From NCBI GenBank assembly GCA_030849805.1, contig JASANZ010002067.1:1-41509 (forward strand): a stretch of DNA of 41,509 bases, in the 5' to 3' direction. The translations under genes were made by a program, and so were the position numbers. Origin of the DNA: Sergeia podlipaevii. Its lineage: Eukaryota; Euglenozoa; Kinetoplastea; Trypanosomatida; Trypanosomatidae. Below are positions 20,501-29,431 of the stretch, piece by piece. Under the pieces are notes generated by a model. That model saw only the letters and a list, made by a program, of their open reading frames with translations, was not told the origin of the DNA and searched no databases. Position 1 is the stretch's first letter; each line of letters opens with the position of its first letter.

Positions 20501-20611
20501 TCGATGTCACGACTGTCTTGCAATGACAGAGCTGTGGGACAAAAAGTGGTTGTGAAGAAGGAGGCTGATCTTGAGAGCAGTAGAAGTTCCATCAGTGTGT
20601 ATGAATTGTAA
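14585..20611 (+). CDS. Giant IQ-motif, coiled-coil protein of unknown function (2008 aa)
   Basis: The longest gene in the window. An IQ calmodulin-binding motif lies at residues 29-39 (IQRLVRARVER, fitting IQxxxR[G/A]xxxR). Residues ~60-340 are low-complexity (Gln, Ser/Thr and acidic patches; a 6-Gln run near 345). From ~370 to ~890 the chain is mostly charged helix with Trp-rich pieces (WESEWESWWDAI; LDFAWIIEHAATRAASALR), probably coiled coil. Residues ~950-1690 contain several more ordered, Leu/Phe/Cys-rich segments (for example the helix around GAMGYLQALWTGSRWI) separated by Gly/Ser/Asn linkers. The last ~300 residues are Ser/Pro/Thr-rich and disordered. Large IQ/coiled-coil proteins in these parasites are often flagellar or cytoskeletal, so that is my inference, not a finding. 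An upstream GTG-initiated extension would add 13 hydrophobic residues coded by T-rich leader, and I reject it. Confidence 0.85.
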   Translation: MTEISEVPNVAHPPHLAMDEAYLLAVIRIQRLVRARVERAQLRREHQADFEGFLNAEKDAFSEDSQRNTEASTSQYATSDAARLRGFSGGSVDGVPLVVAEQQKQQQREENNLRHSDTTTGGADALASTAQSVKIPTPADLPRNKEGANLDQEEVSTALEKVLQENSVDEVARPQDVDNVPLPAAAADDEEEEPGATEVRESVTTRLTVNALSAESPLPDTLVAQIHQTETPNKEMNTSQSQEQEGTPSLIVCSPSANSVTMTTDKPACQSSTRPSTTSSTATPASRPNTHQEDKEDEGKPLSSSISRAKHDSSTLSLERSFVAPPPLLTEPLEEAAAAQQRQLENRRQQQQQQKEPLATHTNDFYTRALELLMAEETGSREEVNSREATERAPIGFEHGRAMDQYRNSRLQIHLWLQSDIVESERTRREQLEKEEAAAMWKIRDTADELEAQLPHSPSAALNALYTGVQRRKVGGRKGGNSALPSTLQELPDSESHMRLQLRRAEERERLDLLQEIKNFLERSLKLAKAIRHTEANEFVFRAQWESEWESWWDAILHTHNMELVLTVVGEETARRVEMQRGELHERYYINTHAALTIDTLWRLQQLVGAEQASRNVIEQNADIARALLREQYTLEQQQYVRADANGTRDVFAARQTQLRGAEANARMELHSDEMAEREQLFHLKLSIENVLTGGKDALGKLSDGGYVYPEAATEDFSLYSPRRRSINSVRLTDTTSVVTVEQVYRQRLENQEALDFAWIIEHAATRAASALRIAEVHRRDLVAQAEQYEFRICVNTLMRQLAECELRGVLDGALSALADQENKISELDTLVTVEGKLEKLVEMECEERARVVAAAETHTRAVEDHAKESNRRHVALATDCIDHIKQIFASPPSLPSATDRSPSELGADSSVLLGSTSRDINFSAYETVRNRQQACKEQRRRSRSMVVLPARPRDFRTQTQAVSQYVQRLRHLLCRAYRLDTEVDYQITESDFLDSVNIMGTTISVLLEGDTVEDANAHHNLWCNADLYDQLDALIRQTSHVAPLKNRSFVAHAGTQRGSTWLRLEDCCSILLTTLYTLNCQRLGHLVADGVKEKKEHEDNQKVGERQATAISDALVDTWGRQYITYGLSRLLHDQTLSHSLVLRSTFELFSMTDTRRMPFEPFEALFLRHEPNVAQLCRETNIAFSASPRSVMRQVGVSYMAFALLLRHSGCAEFSLARLEHLVQPMVHPDQALQTLIATGRAASCSMGTSSSAMDKGVRVSVGGNHNSVSNLSVSEGNGDSKVTLLLPAEEPSGEDEDIGNMAPHIPMSFVRRGADCIASVVGAHTEFVHSLRTVGKQLASVKGTGTGTTPAEYFANIIERMPSDSIRQLAAECLLILVLFTTSLCGSANSSAGGDGNKVHGSSATNHSSADSSKLDWQSTSFTSQSNTFSANYLELWTARVFKISHEFYCATGEEASATEMRAVCADVCALFYDFFLTRTSNNDTSVVFLRYLESKSIAELHEVSMLQQQMSFYVQEKQPAEVHAARKTFRARTASVIAQDQYDKQTQEMIEEETCYSEYPGGNESFNRVITMISKCLGVVWLNYAADLDGVVTFYSQAHLATTSVALDAAHYQRVQSGDGYGRYEHFQEAIRCVTAFNSVLHGAMGYLQALWTGSRWIRTTVRENTGVDVVNSTAPETEEEASKWLADAIIAVWPHHRRERVPFYPVGNRRPQSAGATVHWSCRISNTPPPTTTTITANSAAPAPNRLSPRAVNRHCSIDSPITTITTLVGVLGVPAEGIQPAPRAALAPLVPTPLPSRSNSSDVVPHVRRIAVSKLKYNYAGSANARDAIAASPLRQYSPSSPRSISAVFGGLLLPRSQLVPVVDRDIMQLSHGPSGRRAPITSLSTAATDAPAGAMNSFSIEDRDDWRLRGPEDKLDSREFGGYNFVSSLPCQSSHLSSAEAVLAQSRSHISASQQGEAALRSLTSSMSRLSCNDRAVGQKVVVKKEADLESSRSSISVYEL

Positions 20612-22801
<2,190 letters not shown>

Positions 22802-24510
22802 GCTGTGGAGGCAGCAAAGTTGTTAGGTAGCCCACGAGGCAAGTGGGGAGGAGGTATATATATGTACACTCGTACACACAGCAACATTACAGGTGCAGAT
22901 GGAGTGGAAAAAAAAGGAAAAGTATCATTTTTTTTCCACTCCTGTGACAGTGGATATCGTTGCTGCTGTTCACATGTGTAGGTTTAGTCACGGAGCTGGC
23001 AGATGTTGTTGTTGTCTTTTCCGCCATCGTTTAAAGGAGATTTGCCGTGTGCGTACTTTGTGTCGGTCCCTTATCAATTTCTATTCAGAAAAAAAGAAGA
23101 ACATGAAATGGTGACCACCTCTTTCAATCAAATTTTTGGTCTCCCATGCTTGCCTTTTTTCTTTTAAATGCTCCACACATTCCTCCACAAATCTCTGAGT
23201 AACTAAGCGGGGAATGAAGTGCAATTCATATTAAAGAGAAAAACCCAGGTAACAAAATGGAAAAAATGTCTAGTAATGCTATATAATTAAGAGAGTAATA
23301 TTTGGGTGTGCCTTGGGGGAAAAAAAGTGAAATAATAAAAAAATGATACACAGAATTTGCGATGTACCTCGGGTCAGGAAGCGGTGAGAACGAAGGAAAC
23401 GAGTTCTATGCCAACTCTCTACAGCTGAATCAGTAGAGGGGCACACGCGAGACGCGATGAGTAAGAAAACTGAGAACAAAAGTGAAAGTTAGAGGAAAAT
23501 GAAAAAAAATTGCCGCTAAAGCACAATCCAATCTGCTGAAGTCTGCTATTACTTTCTTTTTGCACATTTATAGGTGCATATATAGGTATATATATATATA
23601 TTACTACAGAAATATAGGCGGAGGGGAACGTTTTCTTTTCTCGAACACCTGCTAGATCAATATTCCTTCGTCACTAAACACTTTTTTTTCACCCGAATAC
23701 CTTCGCATTTTTTTTTCCTCCCTCAGCTCATCATAGCACATTGTGACTGAGGGGGGGGAGAGAGAAAAGACGATGCACGAATTGTTGTTGAGGATAAGGG
23801 AAAAAGAGCAGCAGGACGAGAAAAGGAAAAAAAGAAGCAAACTTGTTTTGGAATCAAAATGTCCCTTTCCCTTACCAGATTCTGAGAAGCATTTCATTAC
23901 AAATGGCTGCTTATTGTTTTGTTCTTTTTTTTTAGTGAAGGAGAATTTGTATATTTTTGCTAGTGGCCCTTGAAAATGCATTAAAATCGAGGTGTTCTAA
24001 GAGGAACAAATAAGAAATTATCTTGTGTGAATGTGCGTATGCGTGTATGCGTGTGTGTGTGTCTCGAAGCCGCTGCTAGCACGTACACTAAATTAAAACG
24101 CAACTTTTGCATATACAGAAGACAATTTGATGCGTTTTCTTTTCTTTTTTTTTCCTTTTTTTTAGGACGACTTTGTTTTATTTAGCTTTTTCTCTTTCTC
24201 TTTTTACGAATGGTAAATGGCTATTTAACTCTTCTTTGTTCATACCTCCCGGTAAATTATGGTAATCTGAAAACTGTTCTAAAGAAAAAAGTAAAATATT
24301 ATTGGTGCTTCCATCATCATTGATTATCATTTGGCTTATGAGAAGAGAGAAGGTTCTGGTTGAGCAAGGTACCAAGAAAAAAAAAGTACCTATAGCAGTT
24401 ACACTCACCTTTGGCATTTCAAATGGAGTGAAAGCATGCCCGTTATCTTTTCCTTTGCTTTGAAGTTTTTGTACAGTACTTCTATCTTTGAATAAACTAT
24501 CTTTCAATCA

Positions 24511-24546
24511 TCTTTTTTTTTTTCTGCAAAACAATAAAATAAATAG
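24511..24546 (+). promoter_or_regulatory. Putative spliced-leader acceptor for the epsilon-COP gene
   Basis: A T-rich tract (24511-24524) is followed by the first AG at 24545-24546. The ~150-nt leader, which includes an ACT repeat, has no ATG before 24700. Confidence 0.45.
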
Positions 24547-24599
24547 AATTTAGTTGCGCGCTATTCTGGTTTCACATCGGTATCTTTGAACAAGAAATA

Positions 24600-24625
24600 T
24601 ACTACTACTACTACCACTACTACTA
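24600..24625 (+). repeat. ACT trinucleotide repeat
   Basis: About eight ACT/ACC units in the predicted 5' leader of the epsilon-COP gene. Translating them needs a TTG start at 24586, which I reject. Confidence 0.8.
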
Positions 24626-24699
24626 TACGTGTTAGATACGCATATATATCATATTGCATACACACGCAAAAGAAAGAAAGAAGGAAAGGAGGGGAAATC

Positions 24700-25689
24700 A
24701 TGGCCGACGAGCTTTTTGACGCAAGAAACGCGCTTGTCGTAGGCAACTATCACCAAGCCATCGCTGAGGGCAGCTCGGCACGGTCAACTGCACGCAAGTC
24801 TGAAGACATTGCCAACTTCACTGCCGAGAAGGAAGCCGTGCTTGCTCTAGCACAGATTGGACTTGGACAGCATGAGAGCGTTATTTCTCAGCTCCGCAGT
24901 GCTACCCACCCGCTCCACGTGGCGGTGCGCGCATGGGCAGAGTTTCTTCTGGCGATGAAGGCAGATCCCACCGCTAGTTCCGAAGTTGTGGCAAGCGCTA
25001 CGGGCAAGTTAACAGCCGCAGCAGCAGGCGAGGTGGAGGCAACCGTGGAGACACTCTACAAGGCTATTTTCGCCACCTCTGCTCTTGTGTACATGCGCGA
25101 TTACGCAGCGGCTCTCACCCTCGCCAAGCGCTGGCTTTCGGAGCTCCCTGAGAAACCCCCAGGAGTCTTGGCTCTGCGCCGCATTGTCGAGCTTCGCAGT
25201 CTGGTGATAGAGGCACTGCTCCGCCTTAACAGGCCAGATCAGGCGCGGCAGGAGCTGCAGGCGATGGAGCGACTAGATGAAGAGTCTCTTGTGACACTGT
25301 TGTGCACGGGACATGTGTACATGTACCTTGCAGAGAAGGACTGTAACGTGGACACATATCGCCGCGCGCTCTCCGCGTACCAGGACGTATCTATGCGATG
25401 TGGGCAGAGCCTGATGCTGCTGAATCTCTGTGCTCTTTCACAGATGGGTGCGGGTGACTATGAAGCAGCGGAGCGAACACTGCTGGACGCGCTGGCGATT
25501 CGATCTGGCGATGAAGACACGATGGCTAATCTGGCAGCGGTCTCTACGCATCTTGGTAAAGCAGAGGCAGCGCAGCGCTATCTTCAGCAGGCAGTTAGTA
25601 CGCCTGTACATGACGGGTGGTATGCGCAGCACGCTGAGATGGAAAAGAAGCTTGACAGCGCTATTCAGTCATTCCAGTTTGCTGAGTAA
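24700..25689 (+). CDS. COPE: Coatomer subunit epsilon (epsilon-COP)
   Basis: 329 aa, close to the usual ~300 aa of epsilon-COP. The whole chain is helical TPR-like. The start (ADELFDARNALVVGNYHQAI) matches the N-terminal repeat of the family. The diagnostic C-terminal part contains MLLNLCALSQMGAGDYEAAE and the following TMANLAAVSTHLGK segment, which match the human 'N..ACHMAQG.WEAAE... ET.INL.VLSQHLGK' region. Epsilon-COP is a peripheral TPR subunit of the COPI coat. It binds the alpha-COP C-terminus and supports Golgi-to-ER retrograde transport. A TTG-started extension at 24586 would translate a leader repeat. The ATG at 24700 gives the expected N-terminus and is the first ATG of the predicted mRNA. 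Confidence 0.9.
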   Translation: MADELFDARNALVVGNYHQAIAEGSSARSTARKSEDIANFTAEKEAVLALAQIGLGQHESVISQLRSATHPLHVAVRAWAEFLLAMKADPTASSEVVASATGKLTAAAAGEVEATVETLYKAIFATSALVYMRDYAAALTLAKRWLSELPEKPPGVLALRRIVELRSLVIEALLRLNRPDQARQELQAMERLDEESLVTLLCTGHVYMYLAEKDCNVDTYRRALSAYQDVSMRCGQSLMLLNLCALSQMGAGDYEAAERTLLDALAIRSGDEDTMANLAAVSTHLGKAEAAQRYLQQAVSTPVHDGWYAQHAEMEKKLDSAIQSFQFAE

Positions 25690-25866
25690 AAACTCAAATG
25701 TTTCGTACTATTTGCACTGAATCTGGCTTCCTGAAACTTTTGGCACATGTGGCTGCATGCGCTGTCTCGTATTACTATTCTTCTTGTTGATGATGATGAT
25801 GATGCCCTCCTCCCTCAACTTCTCTTCTTCATCCGTGTATTGTTATACGATGGTATAGAGGGAGAA

Positions 25867-25885
25867 AGAGAGAGAGAGAGAGAGA
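25867..25885 (+). repeat. AG dinucleotide microsatellite
   Basis: Uninterrupted alternating A and G for 19 nt in the epsilon-COP downstream region. Confidence 0.85.
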
Positions 25886-26370
25886 TGTGAGTACAGTCAT
25901 GTGTCCTTCTAGCTTACCATATATCACTGGACTGTTTTTGTTGTTGTTGTTTTGGGAGGTGAGGAGAGGGTTATGTTGAGATATGTGCTTTGTGCTGTAT
26001 TTTGGTGTCGCTCTAGTTGAACAAATTGGAAAAGAAAAGAAAAAAATACAAGACGGATGCTGTTTTTTTTTCCTTTTACGCAAGGGAGCAGACATGAGAA
26101 CAAAGGAAAATTGCATTGTATCCTTTCTTTTTCGACTGTTGAAAGATGGGCGTGCTTACCCGGCGCGTATAAGGATTCAGTTCTACAGACTGTGAGAAGT
26201 GAATATCAATGATGTTTCTTTTTTTTTCTGAGCTTTGTCGTCATTGAAACATCCTTTCTTTTTCCTGCTTTTTATCTGTCATGTTGCTTTTTTTGTTTTG
26301 TTTTCTTCACATTAAATAGGGAAAATCTATACATTAAAGAAAAGACGGTACAACTACTTGTACACACGCA

Positions 26371-26399
26371 CTTTGTCCCACCTGTTTCTTATTCCGGAG
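26371..26399 (+). promoter_or_regulatory. Putative spliced-leader acceptor for the POLA2 gene
   Basis: Tract CTTTGTCCCACCTGTTTCTTATTCC followed by the AG at 26398-26399. The leader of ~87 nt is free of ATG before 26487. A later AG at 26479-26480 after a T8 run would leave only 6 nt of leader. Confidence 0.45.
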
Positions 26400-26486
26400 A
26401 GTGAAAGAGAGGCACAATTATAGACACGACCTGTTTCTCATTGGGGTGTTCGTGCATTTTTTTTGTCATTGATTTTGAAGGAAGCA

Positions 26487-28610
26487 ATGCAAGTTGAAGG
26501 CAACTGGAAGTCTGCGGCGAACCTCAACCTCCTGTTGGGGAAGACGCACCCACCCACACGGATAGAAAAGTCCCTGCTGAATCCTAACGCCAGTAACAGC
26601 AGCGGCGGCAGCAGTGAGGGAGCCGCTGTAGAGGCACGCAGCACTGTCAGTTTTCGTACCACTTCCTACTGCGATCTCCAGGACTTGTCTTCGGCAACTA
26701 ATCAGCACATCATCGCTAGCTATTATAGAACTCAACTCAAGCGTGTGCTTCTCCCCGCATACGGCACCTCTGTCAAGACAGAAACAGATGGGGGACGTGC
26801 GCTTGGCGTTAAAGGAGAGCGTGAGTCTTCAGAGGAGGCTGTGTCGGCTGCCGGTGTCACCGGCGGCGTCATTGACACCAGCGCGTGCACCTTTCGTGCC
26901 TTGGGTATTCTGACGCAGGTGTACGAACCAACCGCCATCGGAGAGGAGCTGCTGGTGCCCTGGGAGTTCTATGTCATCCAAGATATAGATGATGATGAGT
27001 GCTATAATGCGGCTTTAAAGACACTCACGCATGAGCGGTCCCTTGAGTCTTTTCCGCTACTGAACGCTGGTACGATGAACGTCGCGTCAGGGCCTGAGGG
27101 AACTGGACGTAATGCCAAGGATAGTGGTGTCACGCTTGACAGCGAACACGGTGGTGCCGAGTTTCTACTGGATGATAATGCAAGCAGCTCCAAGCGTCGC
27201 CTTGGAGATGGAGTGCGGGTGTCACTCTTTACCAAGCTTCTTTCAAAATTTACCGGAGTCTACGCAGGCATGGCACTCGGCATTATTGGCGAACCATTTC
27301 AGCGTAGCTCCAACGGCACGCTGACAGGCGTTCTTGTGCGGCATATTGTGCTGCCTGTGCGCCCTGTTTTACCCTGGCGCCTGGACCGCCCCTTGCGGGC
27401 TGCCTCTCTGTCTGCTGCTGCTGCACATGGTGCAACACGCATTCACTTCTGCAGCGGCCCCTTTCCTCGCCGCGACATTTCGTCCCTTCTGCGGATGGTC
27501 ACTACGCAAGCTCTCAACCGTGGCGCTGATTTACTTATTATTGGAGGTCCACTTATCAAGCCATTTGACGATTTTGAAAAGAGTCTCCTCTCTACGCTCC
27601 AGACCACATTCACGGAGAATTTGGAGTCCTACTTTGAGGTGGTGGAAGAGACGCTTACGGCGTACTACAGCACACGTAAGTTCCTCCCGCACATGAAGGT
27701 GATTCTGGTACCGCATCGCGACGACGTAACGCAGATTCCAGTACTGCCCATGACTATGTATGCTCTTGCTGGTACGTCTGATATCATGGTGAGCTCCAAT
27801 CCGTGCAGGATCGCAATTAACGGCGTGCACATCGGTGTGTGCAACGATGACGTTGTGGGATGGATGCGAGACCGCATGGTGGAGCGGTGGCCGACCGCCG
27901 AGGGGAGCCTCCGGCGTGTCGTAGAGACTCTTGTGCAAAGTCGCTTCTACACGCCCATTATGAGTCTGCCACTCACGCACGTGGACGTGAAGCACTTGTG
28001 GCAGTTGCGCATGGACTATGCACCAGAGACCAACATGCCGCTTCTAGACGAGAACGATGCCACGGAAGGCGGCAAGCAAGATGATTCTGTGGCTGCTGCG
28101 CGTGTCGCGAAGCGCCAGAAAGAAAACTGGGAGGCCCTCTTCTTCAAGGACGGTGGAATTGCTGAAGAGTCGGTGAAGCGGGAGCTGAAGCGTGTAAAGC
28201 ATGAGCCTCAGGACACGCTCGAAGCTGCAACAGAAATGTCTTCTTCCATAGATACCATGACAACGGATAGCAACCCTGGTGAAGTTGAGTATATGCCTCA
28301 CATTATGTTTCTCCCATCCACACGCCCGCAGTTTGCTGTGGTCACACACCGTGGGGTACCGGATGATCGCCTTCGTGACGTTGGTGGGAGCTCCGTTGTT
28401 CGTGACGAAAGCTCTCTGGACGACACAGAGGCGGCGACTGGCGTGTTGGTGATGAACCCGGAGGTGTGGTCACGGCGCAAGTCCCCAAAGTTTGAGTTGC
28501 GGGTAGCAGAGGTGACGCTAGCAAACAGCGAACTTGTAGTACGTCGTGGTGCTAGCGCTAACAATGGTGTTGCCTGTGGTATCCTCCACATCTTTGATGG
28601 TGGCAGTTAA
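26487..28610 (+). CDS. POLA2: DNA polymerase alpha subunit B (primase-associated p70)
   Basis: 707 aa. The C-terminal half is the inactive calcineurin-like phosphoesterase domain typical of B-family accessory subunits. It contains IHFCSGPF (about 319-326), ADLLIIGGPLIKPFDD (347-362), VILVPHRDDVTQIPVLP (405-421), SNPCRIAINGVHIGVCNDD (437-455), LVQSRFYTPIMSLPL (482-496), PHIMFLPSTRPQF (604-616) and VLVMNPEVW (653-661). These follow the order of human POLA2 ('GPF', 'G.F.', 'LVPS.RDV', 'NP......G', 'Q..YPL.P', 'LPS', 'NP'). The upstream part (about 135-300) would be the OB fold. The N-terminal ~130 residues are Ser/Gly-rich linker. The subunit tethers the catalytic polymerase and primase at nuclear replication forks. 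Four Psi-K-x-E sites occur (K97, K109, K564, K571). An ORF extension from a TTG 24 nt upstream is rejected. Confidence 0.9.
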   Translation: MQVEGNWKSAANLNLLLGKTHPPTRIEKSLLNPNASNSSGGSSEGAAVEARSTVSFRTTSYCDLQDLSSATNQHIIASYYRTQLKRVLLPAYGTSVKTETDGGRALGVKGERESSEEAVSAAGVTGGVIDTSACTFRALGILTQVYEPTAIGEELLVPWEFYVIQDIDDDECYNAALKTLTHERSLESFPLLNAGTMNVASGPEGTGRNAKDSGVTLDSEHGGAEFLLDDNASSSKRRLGDGVRVSLFTKLLSKFTGVYAGMALGIIGEPFQRSSNGTLTGVLVRHIVLPVRPVLPWRLDRPLRAASLSAAAAHGATRIHFCSGPFPRRDISSLLRMVTTQALNRGADLLIIGGPLIKPFDDFEKSLLSTLQTTFTENLESYFEVVEETLTAYYSTRKFLPHMKVILVPHRDDVTQIPVLPMTMYALAGTSDIMVSSNPCRIAINGVHIGVCNDDVVGWMRDRMVERWPTAEGSLRRVVETLVQSRFYTPIMSLPLTHVDVKHLWQLRMDYAPETNMPLLDENDATEGGKQDDSVAAARVAKRQKENWEALFFKDGGIAEESVKRELKRVKHEPQDTLEAATEMSSSIDTMTTDSNPGEVEYMPHIMFLPSTRPQFAVVTHRGVPDDRLRDVGGSSVVRDESSLDDTEAATGVLVMNPEVWSRRKSPKFELRVAEVTLANSELVVRRGASANNGVACGILHIFDGGS

Positions 28611-29270
28611 AACGATGATAATAGAACAAGAAGAAGAACAGGTGCATGCAGGATATGAATGCTCCTTGTATTACACATTTATTTTTCTATTTTCACTCTA
28701 AGGTTGGATGGTCATATTTGTATTTCATAGATTTATATTTTGTGTTGTTGTTTCAGTTGGTTCTACCATAGAATTTCTATAATTTTAGACACATTTCTTT
28801 TCTCCGCAATGCGTGTTAACAGACAATAATAATGAAAAGCATCTGTTGCATATTCATGTTTCTCTTTCTTTTCGCTGTTTTGCAGCAGTCTGTTGCAATG
28901 TTGATTGCTTTCTAATGCAAAGGGAAAAATGCTCTTTCTTTTTTTCTCTACATTCTTTCCTTTTTCACTTAGACTTTTATTTTATGGAGAAACTACATAC
29001 GTACACTTCCCCCTTTTTGTTCGTTGTTTTTTTTTTCTTTTTCGCCAGACGACTTTGCCTTTGTAATCTCCCTTCTAATTGCTGATTGCTTGCCTCTGCT
29101 GAATGGTGCAACCAGTAGTCAAAGGGAGTGAGATCTATCCAACCTAGCCCAGCCTTCAGAAGGAAGCTGAAACAAAACATCATTCTATATATTCTACTTC
29201 CTTTCATCTTTGCTAGCATGTATTCCACTCACATTGTTGTGCTGCATGTGTATATATTTGTAGCTTTACA

Positions 29271-29325
29271 TTCCCTTTCTCACTTTTCTCTGATCTCTGC
29301 TCTCTTCCCCCCCTCACGCATTAAG
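29271..29325 (+). promoter_or_regulatory. Putative spliced-leader acceptor for the double-SPOUT gene
   Basis: Very strong C/T tract (29271-29320) with the first AG at 29324-29325. Other usable AGs lie at 29389-29390, 29412-29413 and 29424-29425. Only these later AGs would remove the overlapping upstream ATG at 29350 from the mRNA. Confidence 0.55.
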
Positions 29326-29364
29326 CGGTCAGGTCGCTAGATACACAGCATGTATAGCACACAT

Positions 29365-29383
29365 ACACACACACACACACACA
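29365..29383 (+). repeat. CA dinucleotide microsatellite
   Basis: Alternating A/C for 19 nt, inside the predicted leader of the SPOUT gene and inside the overlapping upstream ORF, where it reads as Thr-His repeats. Confidence 0.85.
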
Positions 29384-29431
29384 ACTATAGAAAGTATCAC
29401 TACCTCAATTGTAGTTCATCATTAGCACCTA

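Larger units (their letters stand above)
22802..24699. other. Longest intergenic region (1.9 kb) after the ZFP gene
   Basis: AT-rich spacer, unusually long for this window, which would fit a long 3' UTR on the zinc-finger mRNA. It contains an element also found after the PP2C gene (23220-23257), a TA microsatellite (about 23585-23602), a strong internal pyrimidine tract plus AG (to 23726) followed by a 66-codon open frame (23773-23973), a GT-rich stretch (24026-24062) and an ACT repeat (24600-24625). No known gene is recognised. Confidence 0.55.
25690..26486. other. Intergenic region
   Basis: AT-rich spacer with a GAT repeat (25788-25804), an AG microsatellite (25867-25885) and T runs. A short open frame at about 25983-26195 lacks any recognisable motif and is not called. 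Confidence 0.6.
28611..29431. other. Intergenic region
   Basis: AT-rich spacer. It ends with a strong pyrimidine tract (29271-29320), a CA microsatellite (29365-29383) and an upstream ATG at 29350 that overlaps the next gene out of frame (see findings). No gene is seen. Confidence 0.6.

Noticed and set aside
23401..23417. Stem-loop resembling a tRNA arm (GAGTT, 7-nt loop, AACTC)
   Set aside because: The loop fits neither a T-arm nor a plausible anticodon arm, and no acceptor stem or D-arm is found around it.
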